Source: Chloroflexota bacterium (lineage in GTDB: Bacteria > Chloroflexota > Anaerolineae > Caldilineales > Caldilineaceae). Taken from it: DNA of 64,000 nucleotides. Position 1 is the first letter of the stretch. The number at the start of each line of letters is the position of its first letter. Both the position numbers and the translations under genes were made by a program. The notes beneath the pieces were generated by a model. It saw only the letters and a program-made list of their open reading frames with translations, ran no database searches and had not been told where the DNA came from. Positions 54,807-64,000 of this stretch are shown here, piece by piece. The stretch spans positions 248,001-312,000 of the forward strand of contig BOKO01000004.1 in NCBI GenBank assembly GCA_016861025.1, given 5' to 3'.

Positions 54807-57377
54807 ATGTTGGCGCCGTTGTCTTGGCTGAAGGAATACGTCGATCTCACATTGCCGGTCGATGCGCTGGCTGAACGGCTGACGCTGGCCGGGCTGGCGG
54901 TCGACGCCATCCATCAGGTCGGTGACTGGTGGGATCCGGAGACGATCACGGTCGGGCAGGTGGTTGCTGTGTTGCCGCATCCCGACGCCGATCGCCTGGT
55001 GCTGGTCGATGTCGATTTTGGCGGCGATGCGCCGCAGCGCGTCGTGACCGGCGCGCCCAACCTCTATCAATACCGCGGCGCGGAGTCGTTGCCCATTCTC
55101 AAGGTTGCGTTTGCGCGCGCCGGCGCGGTGCTCGTCGATGCTTACAGCGAGCAACGCCCGCGCCCTAAGAAGAAGCTCAAGCCCTCTAAAATTCGCGGCG
55201 TCGAGTCGTCGGGCATGGTCTGCTCCGAACGCGAGCTGGGACTGAGTGAGGAGCACGAAGGCATCATTATCTTGCCTGAAGATGCACCGGTCGGTATGCC
55301 GCTGCGCGATTATCTGGGCGACCAGATTTTCGAGTTCGACCTGACGCCAGACATGGCGCGCACATTGAGCATGATTGGCATTGCGCGCGAGGTCAGCGCG
55401 CTCACCGGCGCGAGGCTGCACCTGCCCGTCGACGTGATGTCCGCCGAAGGAGACGATAGAGTCGCCGATTATGTAGCTGTGCGCATCGACGAGCCGGAAC
55501 TGTGCAATCGCTACACCGGCATCGTGATCCGTGATGTGACTATCGGGCCGTCGCCGGCGTGGATGCAAGAGCGGCTGACCAAAGCCGGAATGCGCCCGAT
55601 CAACAACGTGGTGGACATCACCAACTACGTGATGCTCGAATATGGACAGCCGCTGCATGCATTTGACTATGACACGCTTGTGCGCCGCGCACAGCAAGCT
55701 GGCGACGCCACGCCGACGATCATCGTGCGCCGCGCCGCCGATGGCGAGAAGTTCACCACCCTCGACGACGTCGAACGCACGCTCGACAACGAGATGCTCA
55801 TGATCGCCGATACGCTCGGTTCGGTCGCCATCGCCGGCGTAATGGGCGGGCAAGAGAGCGAAGTCAGCGCCGCCACGCGCAACATCCTGCTCGAATCCGC
55901 CACCTTCGAGGGCATCAACAATCGGCGCACCAGCCAGAAGCTCAAGCTGTTTAGTGCGGCCAGCTTTCGATTTGCGCGTGGTGTGCCCGCCACTCTCAAC
56001 GACATTGCCGCACGCCGCGCCGCCGACCTGATGCGGCAGTACGCGGGTGGACGCATCGTCTCCGGCATCGCCGACGCCTACCCAGTTCCGCAGCGCGCTG
56101 TCACCGTCTACGCCACCGCCAGCGACATGCGCCGCATCCTCGGTATGCCGGTGTCCTTCGACGAGATGGCGGGCGCCCTGCGCCGTCTCGACTTTACGGT
56201 GCGCCTGGTCGCCGAGCCTGCCGCCGATGCGCCCGCCGCCGCCACCTTTGCCCTGCACCGCCAGGCAGACGAACCGCTGCTTGAATGCGTCGTCCCCTGG
56301 CATCGACTCGACGTGTCGATGCCAGCCGACCTGATCGAGGAGGTTGCGCGCATTATCGGCTATGAAGACGCGCCGATCACGTTGATGGAAGACACGCTGC
56401 CGACGCAACATCGCAACGAGGTCGTCGAAACCGAAGAGAAAATCCGCGATATCTTGATCGGCTGTGGCTTGCAGGACACAATCAACTATGCATTAACCTC
56501 GCCCGAAAACCATGCGCGGTTGAGGCTGGAGTATGCGCTGTTGGGCGGCGCCGATGGCGCCGGTTTTATCGAGCTGGCGAATCCGATCGCAGTCGAGCGC
56601 CGCGCTATGCGCCGCACCTTACTCGTCAGTGCGCTGGAAAACCTGCAATACAACCTGCGCTACACCGACCGCCTGGCGATGTTTGAGATCGGTCGCGCCT
56701 ATCTACCCGAACTCGGCGAAGGACCGCTGCCATACGAAGACCGACGTCTCAGTTTGGTGATGGTCGGGCCGCGCCAACCGCAGGGATTCTACAGCGCTGA
56801 CGCGACCGAGATGGATTTCTACGACCTCAAAGGTGTGGTGGAGACGCTGTTGGCTCGCCTCGGCTTCAAGGCGGAAGACATCGAATATCGCGGCGCTCCC
56901 AATACCGGTGCGTTCGGGCCACGCTGCGCCGAAGTGCTGATCGAGGGTGAAGTCGCCGGGCTGCTCGGTGAGATCCATCCACATGTGCGCGCTGCGTTTG
57001 ATCTGCCCACCGTGCGCATCAACGCCGCTGAGCTGCGCATTGAGCGGTTGCTGCGCCCCCACTGGCGTCACGAGCCGATGCCTCCGATCAGCGCGTATCC
57101 GCCGGTTGTGGAGGACATGGCTTTCATCGTGGACGAGTCGGTGACGGTGCGTATGGTTGAGAATGCGATCAAGGCGGCGGGCGGCGCGTTGCTCACAGAG
57201 ATCGAGCTGTTCGATCTCTACCGCGGCGATCCGTTGCCGGCGGGGAGCAAGTCACTGGCGTTCCGCCTCACCTACCAGAGCCAGGAAGCGGTTCTGCGCG
57301 ACGCCGACGTCGCCAAAGTGCGCGAACGCATCGTGCGTCGCGTCGAGCGCGACGTCAACGGCAAATTGCGCGGCTGA
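54807..57377 (+). CDS. pheT: phenylalanine-tRNA ligase beta subunit
   Basis: PheT pairs with PheS to charge tRNA-Phe. The 856-residue protein starts at ATG 54807; TTG 54789 is an unlikely alternative. It has the N-terminal PLSWLKEYVDL, an OB-fold tRNA-binding domain (TITVGQVVAVLPHPDADRL), B3/B4 editing region with NVVDITNYVMLEYGQPLHAFD, the B5 and catalytic-like domains and the FDX-ACB domain from about residue 765 (ISAYPPVVEDMAFIV). pheS is not upstream, where a NUDIX gene and repeat array are found, so the two subunits are encoded apart. Confidence 0.96.
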   Translation: MLAPLSWLKEYVDLTLPVDALAERLTLAGLAVDAIHQVGDWWDPETITVGQVVAVLPHPDADRLVLVDVDFGGDAPQRVVTGAPNLYQYRGAESLPILKVAFARAGAVLVDAYSEQRPRPKKKLKPSKIRGVESSGMVCSERELGLSEEHEGIIILPEDAPVGMPLRDYLGDQIFEFDLTPDMARTLSMIGIAREVSALTGARLHLPVDVMSAEGDDRVADYVAVRIDEPELCNRYTGIVIRDVTIGPSPAWMQERLTKAGMRPINNVVDITNYVMLEYGQPLHAFDYDTLVRRAQQAGDATPTIIVRRAADGEKFTTLDDVERTLDNEMLMIADTLGSVAIAGVMGGQESEVSAATRNILLESATFEGINNRRTSQKLKLFSAASFRFARGVPATLNDIAARRAADLMRQYAGGRIVSGIADAYPVPQRAVTVYATASDMRRILGMPVSFDEMAGALRRLDFTVRLVAEPAADAPAAATFALHRQADEPLLECVVPWHRLDVSMPADLIEEVARIIGYEDAPITLMEDTLPTQHRNEVVETEEKIRDILIGCGLQDTINYALTSPENHARLRLEYALLGGADGAGFIELANPIAVERRAMRRTLLVSALENLQYNLRYTDRLAMFEIGRAYLPELGEGPLPYEDRRLSLVMVGPRQPQGFYSADATEMDFYDLKGVVETLLARLGFKAEDIEYRGAPNTGAFGPRCAEVLIEGEVAGLLGEIHPHVRAAFDLPTVRINAAELRIERLLRPHWRHEPMPPISAYPPVVEDMAFIVDESVTVRMVENAIKAAGGALLTEIELFDLYRGDPLPAGSKSLAFRLTYQSQEAVLRDADVAKVRERIVRRVERDVNGKLRG

Positions 57378-57411
57378 ACAGGAATTTATCCTTTCGACCT
57401 GGATTTGAATC

Positions 57412-58071
57412 TTACCATCGTAGACTAAGCCGGAAGTCGGCGCCGGAATTGGCAACCGTCAGCTCAGCCAACCGCTCCACCAGCGCAGCGACGCCTTGTT
57501 CGAGCAGTTCGGCGCGCGTGTGGGTCGAACTGACGCCCAGCACCCGTATGCCTGCCGCCCGTCCGGCTTGAATGCCGGCGGGTGCATCCTCCACAACAAG
57601 ACAACGATCCGGCGAGACGCCCAGGCGTTTGGCGCCGAGCAAGTAGGGTTCGGGCGCCGGCTTGCCTTGCGTCACATCGTCTGCCGTGACCATTGTCGTC
57701 GGGATCGGCAACCCGACCGCACGCAGCCGCGCCTTTGCCAGATCCGCGCCGCCCGACGTCACGATCGTCCAGGCGTCGGCGGGCAGTGCAGCGAGCAATG
57801 CGTGCGCGTCCGGCATGGCGATGACGTCGTCGGCGTTCATCAGCTCCAGCGCAGTCAGCCGCGCCGCCTCCGCCTCGGCGTCGAGATGTGGCGCCACCTG
57901 ACGGATCGCCTCGACCGAGCGGACGCCATGCGCCACCTTCATGATCTCGGCCACGTCGATGCCATGCGGCTCCGCCCAAGCGCGCCAGTTGCGCACGATG
58001 CACGCCGAAGAGTCGATCAAGACGCCGTCGAGATCGAACAGCAACGCATCACACGCCAGTTCGTTGACCAT
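57412..58071 (-). CDS. HAD-superfamily hydrolase, sugar-phosphatase or beta-phosphoglucomutase-like
   Basis: The 219-residue protein has motif I DLDGVLIDS with both catalytic Asp residues, motif II TSGG, motif III Lys in GKPAPEPYL and motif IV VVEDAPAGIQA. The cap lies between motifs I and II. The start is ATG 58071, overlapping the TGA of the FAD protein by one base (TGATG) with GGAG upstream. It would dephosphorylate a small sugar phosphate. The coupling to the oxidoreductase suggests a shared pathway. Confidence 0.9.
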   Translation of the reverse strand: MVNELACDALLFDLDGVLIDSSACIVRNWRAWAEPHGIDVAEIMKVAHGVRSVEAIRQVAPHLDAEAEAARLTALELMNADDVIAMPDAHALLAALPADAWTIVTSGGADLAKARLRAVGLPIPTTMVTADDVTQGKPAPEPYLLGAKRLGVSPDRCLVVEDAPAGIQAGRAAGIRVLGVSSTHTRAELLEQGVAALVERLAELTVANSGADFRLSLRW

Positions 58072-59420
58072 CAACTCACCGCTCCTTCTTTCTTTTCGGC
58101 GATCATGGCGGCCACCTTGCGCCCTAACTCGACGGCGTAATTCGTGCCGCGATCCCACGGGTAGACCTGACTCATGGAAGCAAAAAACAAACCGGGCAGC
58201 GGCGTTTGCAACGCCGGGATCATTTCCAGGTAGCCGACCGGTGGCACGGGCTGAGCGTATTTCGCCTTGTGCACCCATGCGCCCGTGACCCATGCACGGC
58301 GAAACGCCGGGTTGAACTTGGTGAGGTGGGGCGCAAATTCGTCGAGCAATTCCTCCGCCGATAAATCGAAATAGCGATGCTCCGGCGGCAGATAGTCGCC
58401 GAGATAGAGCAGATGGTCGCCGGCGTAGTGGCTGGGGTCGATCATATTCGTATGTTCGACCAATGCCAGGAAGGGGATTCCCTCGCGTTTGGGCAGACTA
58501 ATCCAGTACATGTCTTCGGTCAGCTTGCGGTCGAGCGCCACCGTCAACACAACGGCGCCCATGCTCTTGAGGCGCGCCAGTTGACCAAGATAGGCGGCAG
58601 GCAGCTCCGGTGTGAGTCGCTGCATCAGAGCAGGGCTGACCGTACTGAGCACCACGTCGAAGCGTTCGGTTCGTCCGTCGACGACCACGTCGTAGCCGCC
58701 GTCGCTGCGTGGGCGGATCGCTTGCACGGTGCATCTCGTGCGAATCGCAGCGCCCTGCTGACAAACCTTCTGCGCCAGATGGTCGACAAATGATTGAAAG
58801 CCGCCGTCGAAATAGGCAAGCCTGGGTGTGCGCGCAACCACGCGCGCCCAGAACCACGCCAGATTCACCTCCTGGTAATAATCGCCGAATTTGCCCTGCA
58901 GTTGGAACTCCCACGCCGCCTCATACGCCGTGCGCCCCATCGCACGACGCAGCCAGGCATCCGCTTTGATCTTGTCGAATTTGCGCCATGGACGCGCCGG
59001 GTGATAGCGCAGATAACCGATCACCATGCCCATACGAATACGATCGATCAGGGGGATCAGTGGGAAGCCAAGCACGCGACCGACACTGTCGAGCGGGTAG
59101 TTCCTGCCCTGCGTGTGGATGGCAGTGTTGGGCCGATAGGTCTTGAGTGCGTGGCTGAAACTGATCTCGTTGAGCAACGCAAGCATTGCGCGGTCGGAGA
59201 GAAAGAGGTGATGATAGAAGTGCTCGAGGGGCCATTCCCACTCGGGCCGCCCTTTGAAGCCGGCAGCCAGGCCGCCGAGATAGGGTGCGCCTTCCAATAC
59301 AGTGACAGCGAATCCACCCGCGGCGGCTGGCGCGGTCAGGTCATACGCCGCAGAGAGACCGGTTACGCCGCCGCCAACGATGGCGACGCGCTTTGCACTT
59401 TGCAGATGATCGAATTGCAT
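58071..59420 (-). CDS. FAD-dependent oxidoreductase, protoporphyrinogen oxidase/UDP-galactopyranose mutase-like
   Basis: The 449-residue protein opens with VAIVGGGVTGLSAAYDL, the Rossmann FAD motif, followed by the GGLAAGF acid-loop. FYHHLF and NYPLDSVGRVLGFPL follow as in the NAD(P)-binding flavoproteins called amine oxidase-like in glycan and carotenoid clusters. A C-terminal YPWDRGTNYAVELGRKVA segment closes the FAD site. The ATG at 59420 overlaps the stop of the CxxC gene by one base. Substrate unknown. Confidence 0.86.
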   Translation of the reverse strand: MQFDHLQSAKRVAIVGGGVTGLSAAYDLTAPAAAGGFAVTVLEGAPYLGGLAAGFKGRPEWEWPLEHFYHHLFLSDRAMLALLNEISFSHALKTYRPNTAIHTQGRNYPLDSVGRVLGFPLIPLIDRIRMGMVIGYLRYHPARPWRKFDKIKADAWLRRAMGRTAYEAAWEFQLQGKFGDYYQEVNLAWFWARVVARTPRLAYFDGGFQSFVDHLAQKVCQQGAAIRTRCTVQAIRPRSDGGYDVVVDGRTERFDVVLSTVSPALMQRLTPELPAAYLGQLARLKSMGAVVLTVALDRKLTEDMYWISLPKREGIPFLALVEHTNMIDPSHYAGDHLLYLGDYLPPEHRYFDLSAEELLDEFAPHLTKFNPAFRRAWVTGAWVHKAKYAQPVPPVGYLEMIPALQTPLPGLFFASMSQVYPWDRGTNYAVELGRKVAAMIAEKKEGAVS

Positions 59421-59791
59421 CACGCCGCCAGCGAAAGCACGCCGGGACGAACGCCATGTTGAAGGTGCGTGCCCAGTTCCTGGCGCGCCTTCTCGTAGAG
59501 CGCCAGCAGGTCTTGATCGGTGCCCTTGAACGACTGCACCGTCTGCGTGGCGCACAGATAGCAGCCGCGCAGAAATTTGTAGTTATTGCTATTGCACTTC
59601 AGGCAGCCATCCAGCTCGATCATCATTAGCACAAAAGCCAGGCTGTCGGGATGGGTTTCAGGCAAGGCAGCGACGCGGTCGATCAGCGCTTTCCACTCTT
59701 CGCCGCGCAATTCACGCAGGGTTGGGATCAGGTGCGCCGGGAAGAGCAGCTCGGCTTTGGTATGGACGCCAAATTCGCTGATATCCGACAT
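59420..59791 (-). CDS. small protein with two CxxC pairs
   Basis: The 123-residue protein starts at ATG 59791 with GGAGG 11 bases before it. GCLKCNSNNYKFLRGCYLCATQ provides four cysteines in two CxxC pairs 12 residues apart, likely binding zinc or a metal cluster. The rest is helical. No enzyme family is evident. It is translated in tight overlap with the FAD protein, so it may be its partner or a metal-dependent cofactor protein. Confidence 0.7.
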   Translation of the reverse strand: MSDISEFGVHTKAELLFPAHLIPTLRELRGEEWKALIDRVAALPETHPDSLAFVLMMIELDGCLKCNSNNYKFLRGCYLCATQTVQSFKGTDQDLLALYEKARQELGTHLQHGVRPGVLSLAA

Positions 59792-59821
59792 AGATTGGGT
59801 TTCCTCCAACAAAAACAGCTT

Positions 59822-60304
59822 TTATAGCTCCAGGTCGAGATGAACATTGGGAACCTTCACCAGCTGCGGCTGACTGTCGCCATTTGTTCCATCGCGAAGA
59901 AGCTGGTTGAGATTCGCCAACAGCACGCTCTCGTTCACCCCGCGCGAGGCGCAAAGCTCGGCGAGCGTCTCGTCTGGTTCAACGGCGCAGCTGCTGCATC
60001 CGCCGAGGTGGAAGCCGGCCAAAATCTGCTGCGCCTGTGGGTGCAGCAGCGTCGCCTCGCGCACGGTCATCTGCGGCGAGAACTGCGCATCGCCGGAGCG
60101 GCGCAACATCTCGACATGTAGTCGGGTTGTGGCGTCTTCCATCTCTGCGCGCAGCGTGCGAATCGACTCCTCGACTTTGAAGAGAGAGCGGTTGTAGCGG
60201 TCCAGCCGTTCGCGCGCGCTGTCGAGTTCGCGATGTAGTTTCCATGCATAGCCAAGCGCAACCAGCGCAATGAGCAGCGCCGCCAGGCTCACAAATGTCG
60301 TCAT
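59822..60304 (-). CDS. membrane-anchored coiled-coil protein with DUF1858-like domain
   Basis: The 160-residue protein starts at ATG 60304 behind GAGGGG. One membrane segment (residues 3-20) is followed by a coiled coil and then a DUF1858-like domain with FHLGGCSSCAVEPDETLAELCASRGV, containing a CSSC motif. Such domains bind metal or redox clusters. It leads the operon of the CxxC protein, FAD oxidoreductase and HAD hydrolase. The exact role is unknown. Confidence 0.78.
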   Translation of the reverse strand: MTTFVSLAALLIALVALGYAWKLHRELDSARERLDRYNRSLFKVEESIRTLRAEMEDATTRLHVEMLRRSGDAQFSPQMTVREATLLHPQAQQILAGFHLGGCSSCAVEPDETLAELCASRGVNESVLLANLNQLLRDGTNGDSQPQLVKVPNVHLDLEL

Positions 60305-60324
60305 GCTTGCAGCCCCTCTTTCCT

Positions 60325-61011
60325 TTATAGAGACACCGACTCGCCGACGCCCAAGATCGTGCAGTCAATGCCAGCCTCGCGCATCAACTGTTTGGCGAAG
60401 GCGGACGCATCGACTTCAATCGGCGGAAAGGTGTTGTAATGGCAAGGGATGACATGTTTGGCTTTCACCCATTGCGCTGCAATCAAGGCGTCGTTCGGTC
60501 CCATTGTGTAAAAGTCGCCGATCGGCAGAATCGCCAGATCGACGCCGCCGACATCGCCGATCAGCTTCATGTCGTAGGTCAGCGCGGTGTCGCCGGCAAT
60601 ATAGACATCGTGACCGTCGTTGAAGTTGATCAAGAAACCGTAGGGGTTGCCGGCGTAGGTTCCGTCGGGCAATGAGCTGCTGTGATGGGCGATAGTTAGC
60701 TTGACGCGACCAAAAGGAAAGACGCCTGAACCGCCGGTGTTCAGTCCGGCTGTCTTTTCGACGCCATGTGCGCCAAGCCAGTTGCTGATCTCAAAATTGC
60801 AGATCACCAGCGCGCCGGTGCGTTTGGCAAGCGCAACTAGATCGGCGACATGGTCGCCATGTCCGTGTGTGACCAGAATAAAGTCGGCGTCGAGCTGAGC
60901 GGCGGTGACCGGCGCCACCGGATTGTTGGGCTTTAGAAAGGGATCGACGACCAGTTTTACACCATCCACCTCGATGCCAAATGTTGAGTGTCCGTACCAG
61001 GTGATATTCAT
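60325..61011 (-). CDS. UPF0173 family metallo-beta-lactamase-fold hydrolase
   Basis: The 228-residue protein starts at ATG 61011 behind AAGGAGAGAGAAAC. Metal-binding HGHGDH occurs in VTHGHGDHVAD, IAHHSS and AGDTAL, and a final HYNTFPPIE. Length and N-terminus ITWYGHSTF match the UPF0173 metal-dependent hydrolases. It precedes the DUF1858-like gene by 20 bases and probably shares its transcript. The substrate is unknown. Confidence 0.92.
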   Translation of the reverse strand: MNITWYGHSTFGIEVDGVKLVVDPFLKPNNPVAPVTAAQLDADFILVTHGHGDHVADLVALAKRTGALVICNFEISNWLGAHGVEKTAGLNTGGSGVFPFGRVKLTIAHHSSSLPDGTYAGNPYGFLINFNDGHDVYIAGDTALTYDMKLIGDVGGVDLAILPIGDFYTMGPNDALIAAQWVKAKHVIPCHYNTFPPIEVDASAFAKQLMREAGIDCTILGVGESVSL

Positions 61012-61093
61012 TGTTTCTCTCTCCTTGAACTGCGCCGCAAACCTCTTTGGCCGTAGATGCATCACACCCGATGCAGATTTGTGCTCAAAATAG

Positions 61094-61124
61094 AAGCCAG
61101 ATTTGCCGCTGCGGCAAATCTGGC
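61094..61124 (-). terminator. terminator-like perfect stem-loop after nuoI
   Basis: Positions 61094-61124 form a perfect inverted repeat of 15-base arms around T61109. On the minus strand the stem is followed by TTCTATTTT, a broken U tract. It lies 60 bases past the nuoI stop and probably ends the complex I transcript. Confidence 0.65.
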
Positions 61125-61183
61125 TAAGTCTACCATAAGTTGGCTGGCGAATGAAGCCTGCGCACCGACAATTTTCTACAAAA

Positions 61184-62056
61184 TCAGCCGCCGCTTTCCT
61201 TTTTGCGTTGCGCAGCTTTTTCAGCAGCTTTGCGCTTCATTTCTTCGAGGCGCGCCTTCTTGGCGGCGGCTTCAGCATCATCGGCGGCAGGCGCTTCAGC
61301 AGCTCCTCCGTCACCTGCTTTGGCCGCAGCGGCTTTTGCCGCGGCCTGCGCCTTCAGCGCGTCCAGCTCTTCCTTCGTTCGCCTGGGTTTGGCTGCGTCG
61401 CCATCGCCGGCTTCCTTGGCCTTTGCTTTGGCTTCGGCTGCCTTCTTCTTTTCTTCCTCACGGCGTCGCGCCTCCTCCTTCTCTCGGGCGCGCACTTCTT
61501 CTTCCGCAGCGTACTGCGTGGGCCAAAGCGCCGCATAATATTCGACCGGGACGGTCAACTCTTCCTTATCATAGACGAGGTGAGGGTACCGGTCATAGAC
61601 GGCCAGCTCGTAGTCGTGATTCATCTTGATCGCGTCGAAGGGGCAGAATTCGGTGCAAAAGCTGCAGCTCATGCACACCGCCACGTCGATATAGAATTCG
61701 GCGGGGCGCGTGATCGGCTTGCCGTTTTCGTCCATATCGCGCACGATCCAGATGCATTGCGGCGGGCACACTTTGGCGCAGATGCCACACGCGGTGCAAC
61801 GATCTTCGCCTGCTTCGGTGTCCCAGATCAGCATCGGGATGTAGCGGAAACGCTCCGGCAGCAGGCGACGCTCTTCCGGGTATTGAATGGTCAGCAACCC
61901 TTCCTGCGTGATCGGCTGGTCGATGATGCGCCGCTTGTCGTCAATCTGGATGCTGCCCTCATAGCGGCTCGGCTCCTTGCGGCGGTCATCTGTGAACGTA
62001 TCGGTAAAGTGTTTGAGCGTAACGCCGAGTCCTTTGAGCAATCCGGTTCCAAACAT
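61184..62056 (-). CDS. nuoI: NADH-quinone oxidoreductase subunit I with long charged C-terminal extension
   Basis: NuoI holds the N6a/N6b 4Fe-4S clusters of complex I. The ligands are Cys87, 90, 93, 97 and Cys128, 131, 134, 138, both in CxxCxxCxxxC order. Residues 1-180 are the usual NuoI. Residues 182-290 are an extension of Glu, Lys, Arg and Ala, predicted helical or disordered, absent from most NuoI proteins. It may stabilise or tether complex I. The gene follows nuoCD by 21 bases. Confidence 0.95.
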   Translation of the reverse strand: MFGTGLLKGLGVTLKHFTDTFTDDRRKEPSRYEGSIQIDDKRRIIDQPITQEGLLTIQYPEERRLLPERFRYIPMLIWDTEAGEDRCTACGICAKVCPPQCIWIVRDMDENGKPITRPAEFYIDVAVCMSCSFCTEFCPFDAIKMNHDYELAVYDRYPHLVYDKEELTVPVEYYAALWPTQYAAEEEVRAREKEEARRREEEKKKAAEAKAKAKEAGDGDAAKPRRTKEELDALKAQAAAKAAAAKAGDGGAAEAPAADDAEAAAKKARLEEMKRKAAEKAAQRKKESGG

Positions 62057-62077
62057 GCAAATTCCTCCAGAAGTTCC

Positions 62078-63904
<1,827 letters not shown>

Positions 63905-63919
63905 GAAAGACCCCCTATT

Positions 63920-64000
63920 TTATGCTGGCTGCTTTTGCGCCCGATATTTCGCCTGTGCGGCGCGGATGCGCGCTTTGACGTCTTCGGGCATTGGCTGCGG
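63920..64000 (-). CDS. C-terminal end of a CDS, probably nuoB
   Basis: Twenty-six codons and a TAA stop at 63920-63922 are visible on the minus strand; the rest is beyond the window. The tail is basic and helical (AQAKYRAQK) and lies 15 bases upstream of nuoCD. In the standard nuo order NuoB would precede NuoC, and its C-terminus often ends this way. The identity is inferred from position only. Confidence 0.55.
   Translation of the reverse strand, partial: PQPMPEDVKARIRAAQAKYRAQKQPA

Overview
The window looks like a chromosomal segment of a Chloroflexota bacterium, probably a Caldilinea- or Anaerolineae-like filamentous lineage. The pointers are high GC, a fused NuoC/NuoD, carbohydrate ABC transporters whose binding protein combines a twin-arginine signal with a lipobox, secreted proteins with PT-rich linkers and a terminal hydrophobic motif (LYMPVVQR), and intergenic arrays of heptanucleotide repeats. 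The taxon is inferred from these traits only; there is no rRNA or other marker in the window.

Layout. (1) 1-5740: a partial gene at the edge, then three exported proteins in DNA of visibly lower GC: a trypsin-like protease with cysteine-containing repeats, a large envelope protein with a long 11-residue periodic repeat, and a small secreted protein. (2) 5773-14289, minus strand: an amino-sugar catabolic operon of GntR regulator, NanE epimerase, DUF4127 protein, ROK kinase, solute-binding protein, two permeases and a Gfo/Idh/MocA oxidoreductase, behind a near-consensus promoter with candidate operators. It has no lyase and no ABC ATPase. (3) 14665-22001, minus strand, plus a divergent ABC exporter at 22114-23958: PqqD-like protein, SDR epimerase, two NTP_transf_5-type proteins (one lacking its catalytic Asp motif), three GT2 glycosyltransferases, a 37-codon ORF and an HPr-kinase-like protein. 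(4) 24042-38284, minus strand: a tightly overlapping set of radical SAM enzyme, a 1000-residue fusion of fatty acyl-AMP ligase, acyl carrier protein and LpxL/PatA-like acyltransferase, five sulfotransferases and four glycosyltransferases. Regions 3 and 4 read best as the assembly line of a sulfated, acylated cell-surface glycan or glycolipid and are the strongest candidate for an undescribed system. (5) 38809-42347: argG with an arginine-rich leader peptide and terminator-like hairpin, argJ, and a VapBC-type toxin-antitoxin pair. (6) 42616-48658: a redox and metal locus of two exported coiled-coil proteins, an ApbE flavin transferase broken by one extra C, a proline-rich anchored protein, a ferric-reductase-type haem membrane protein and a two-component system. 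(7) 48667-64000: a DUF4062-like protein, a DinB-like protein, two polytopic membrane proteins, beta carbonic anhydrase, NUDIX hydrolase, pheT, a small FAD/HAD/CxxC operon, a UPF0173 hydrolase, and the end of a complex I operon (nuoB fragment, nuoCD, nuoI).

Many neighbouring genes overlap by ATGA or TGATG, which indicates translational coupling. Several start codons lie 7-8 bases after a -10-like hexamer, which suggests leaderless transcripts. Gene functions are assigned from recognisable motifs and family resemblance; no database search was run.
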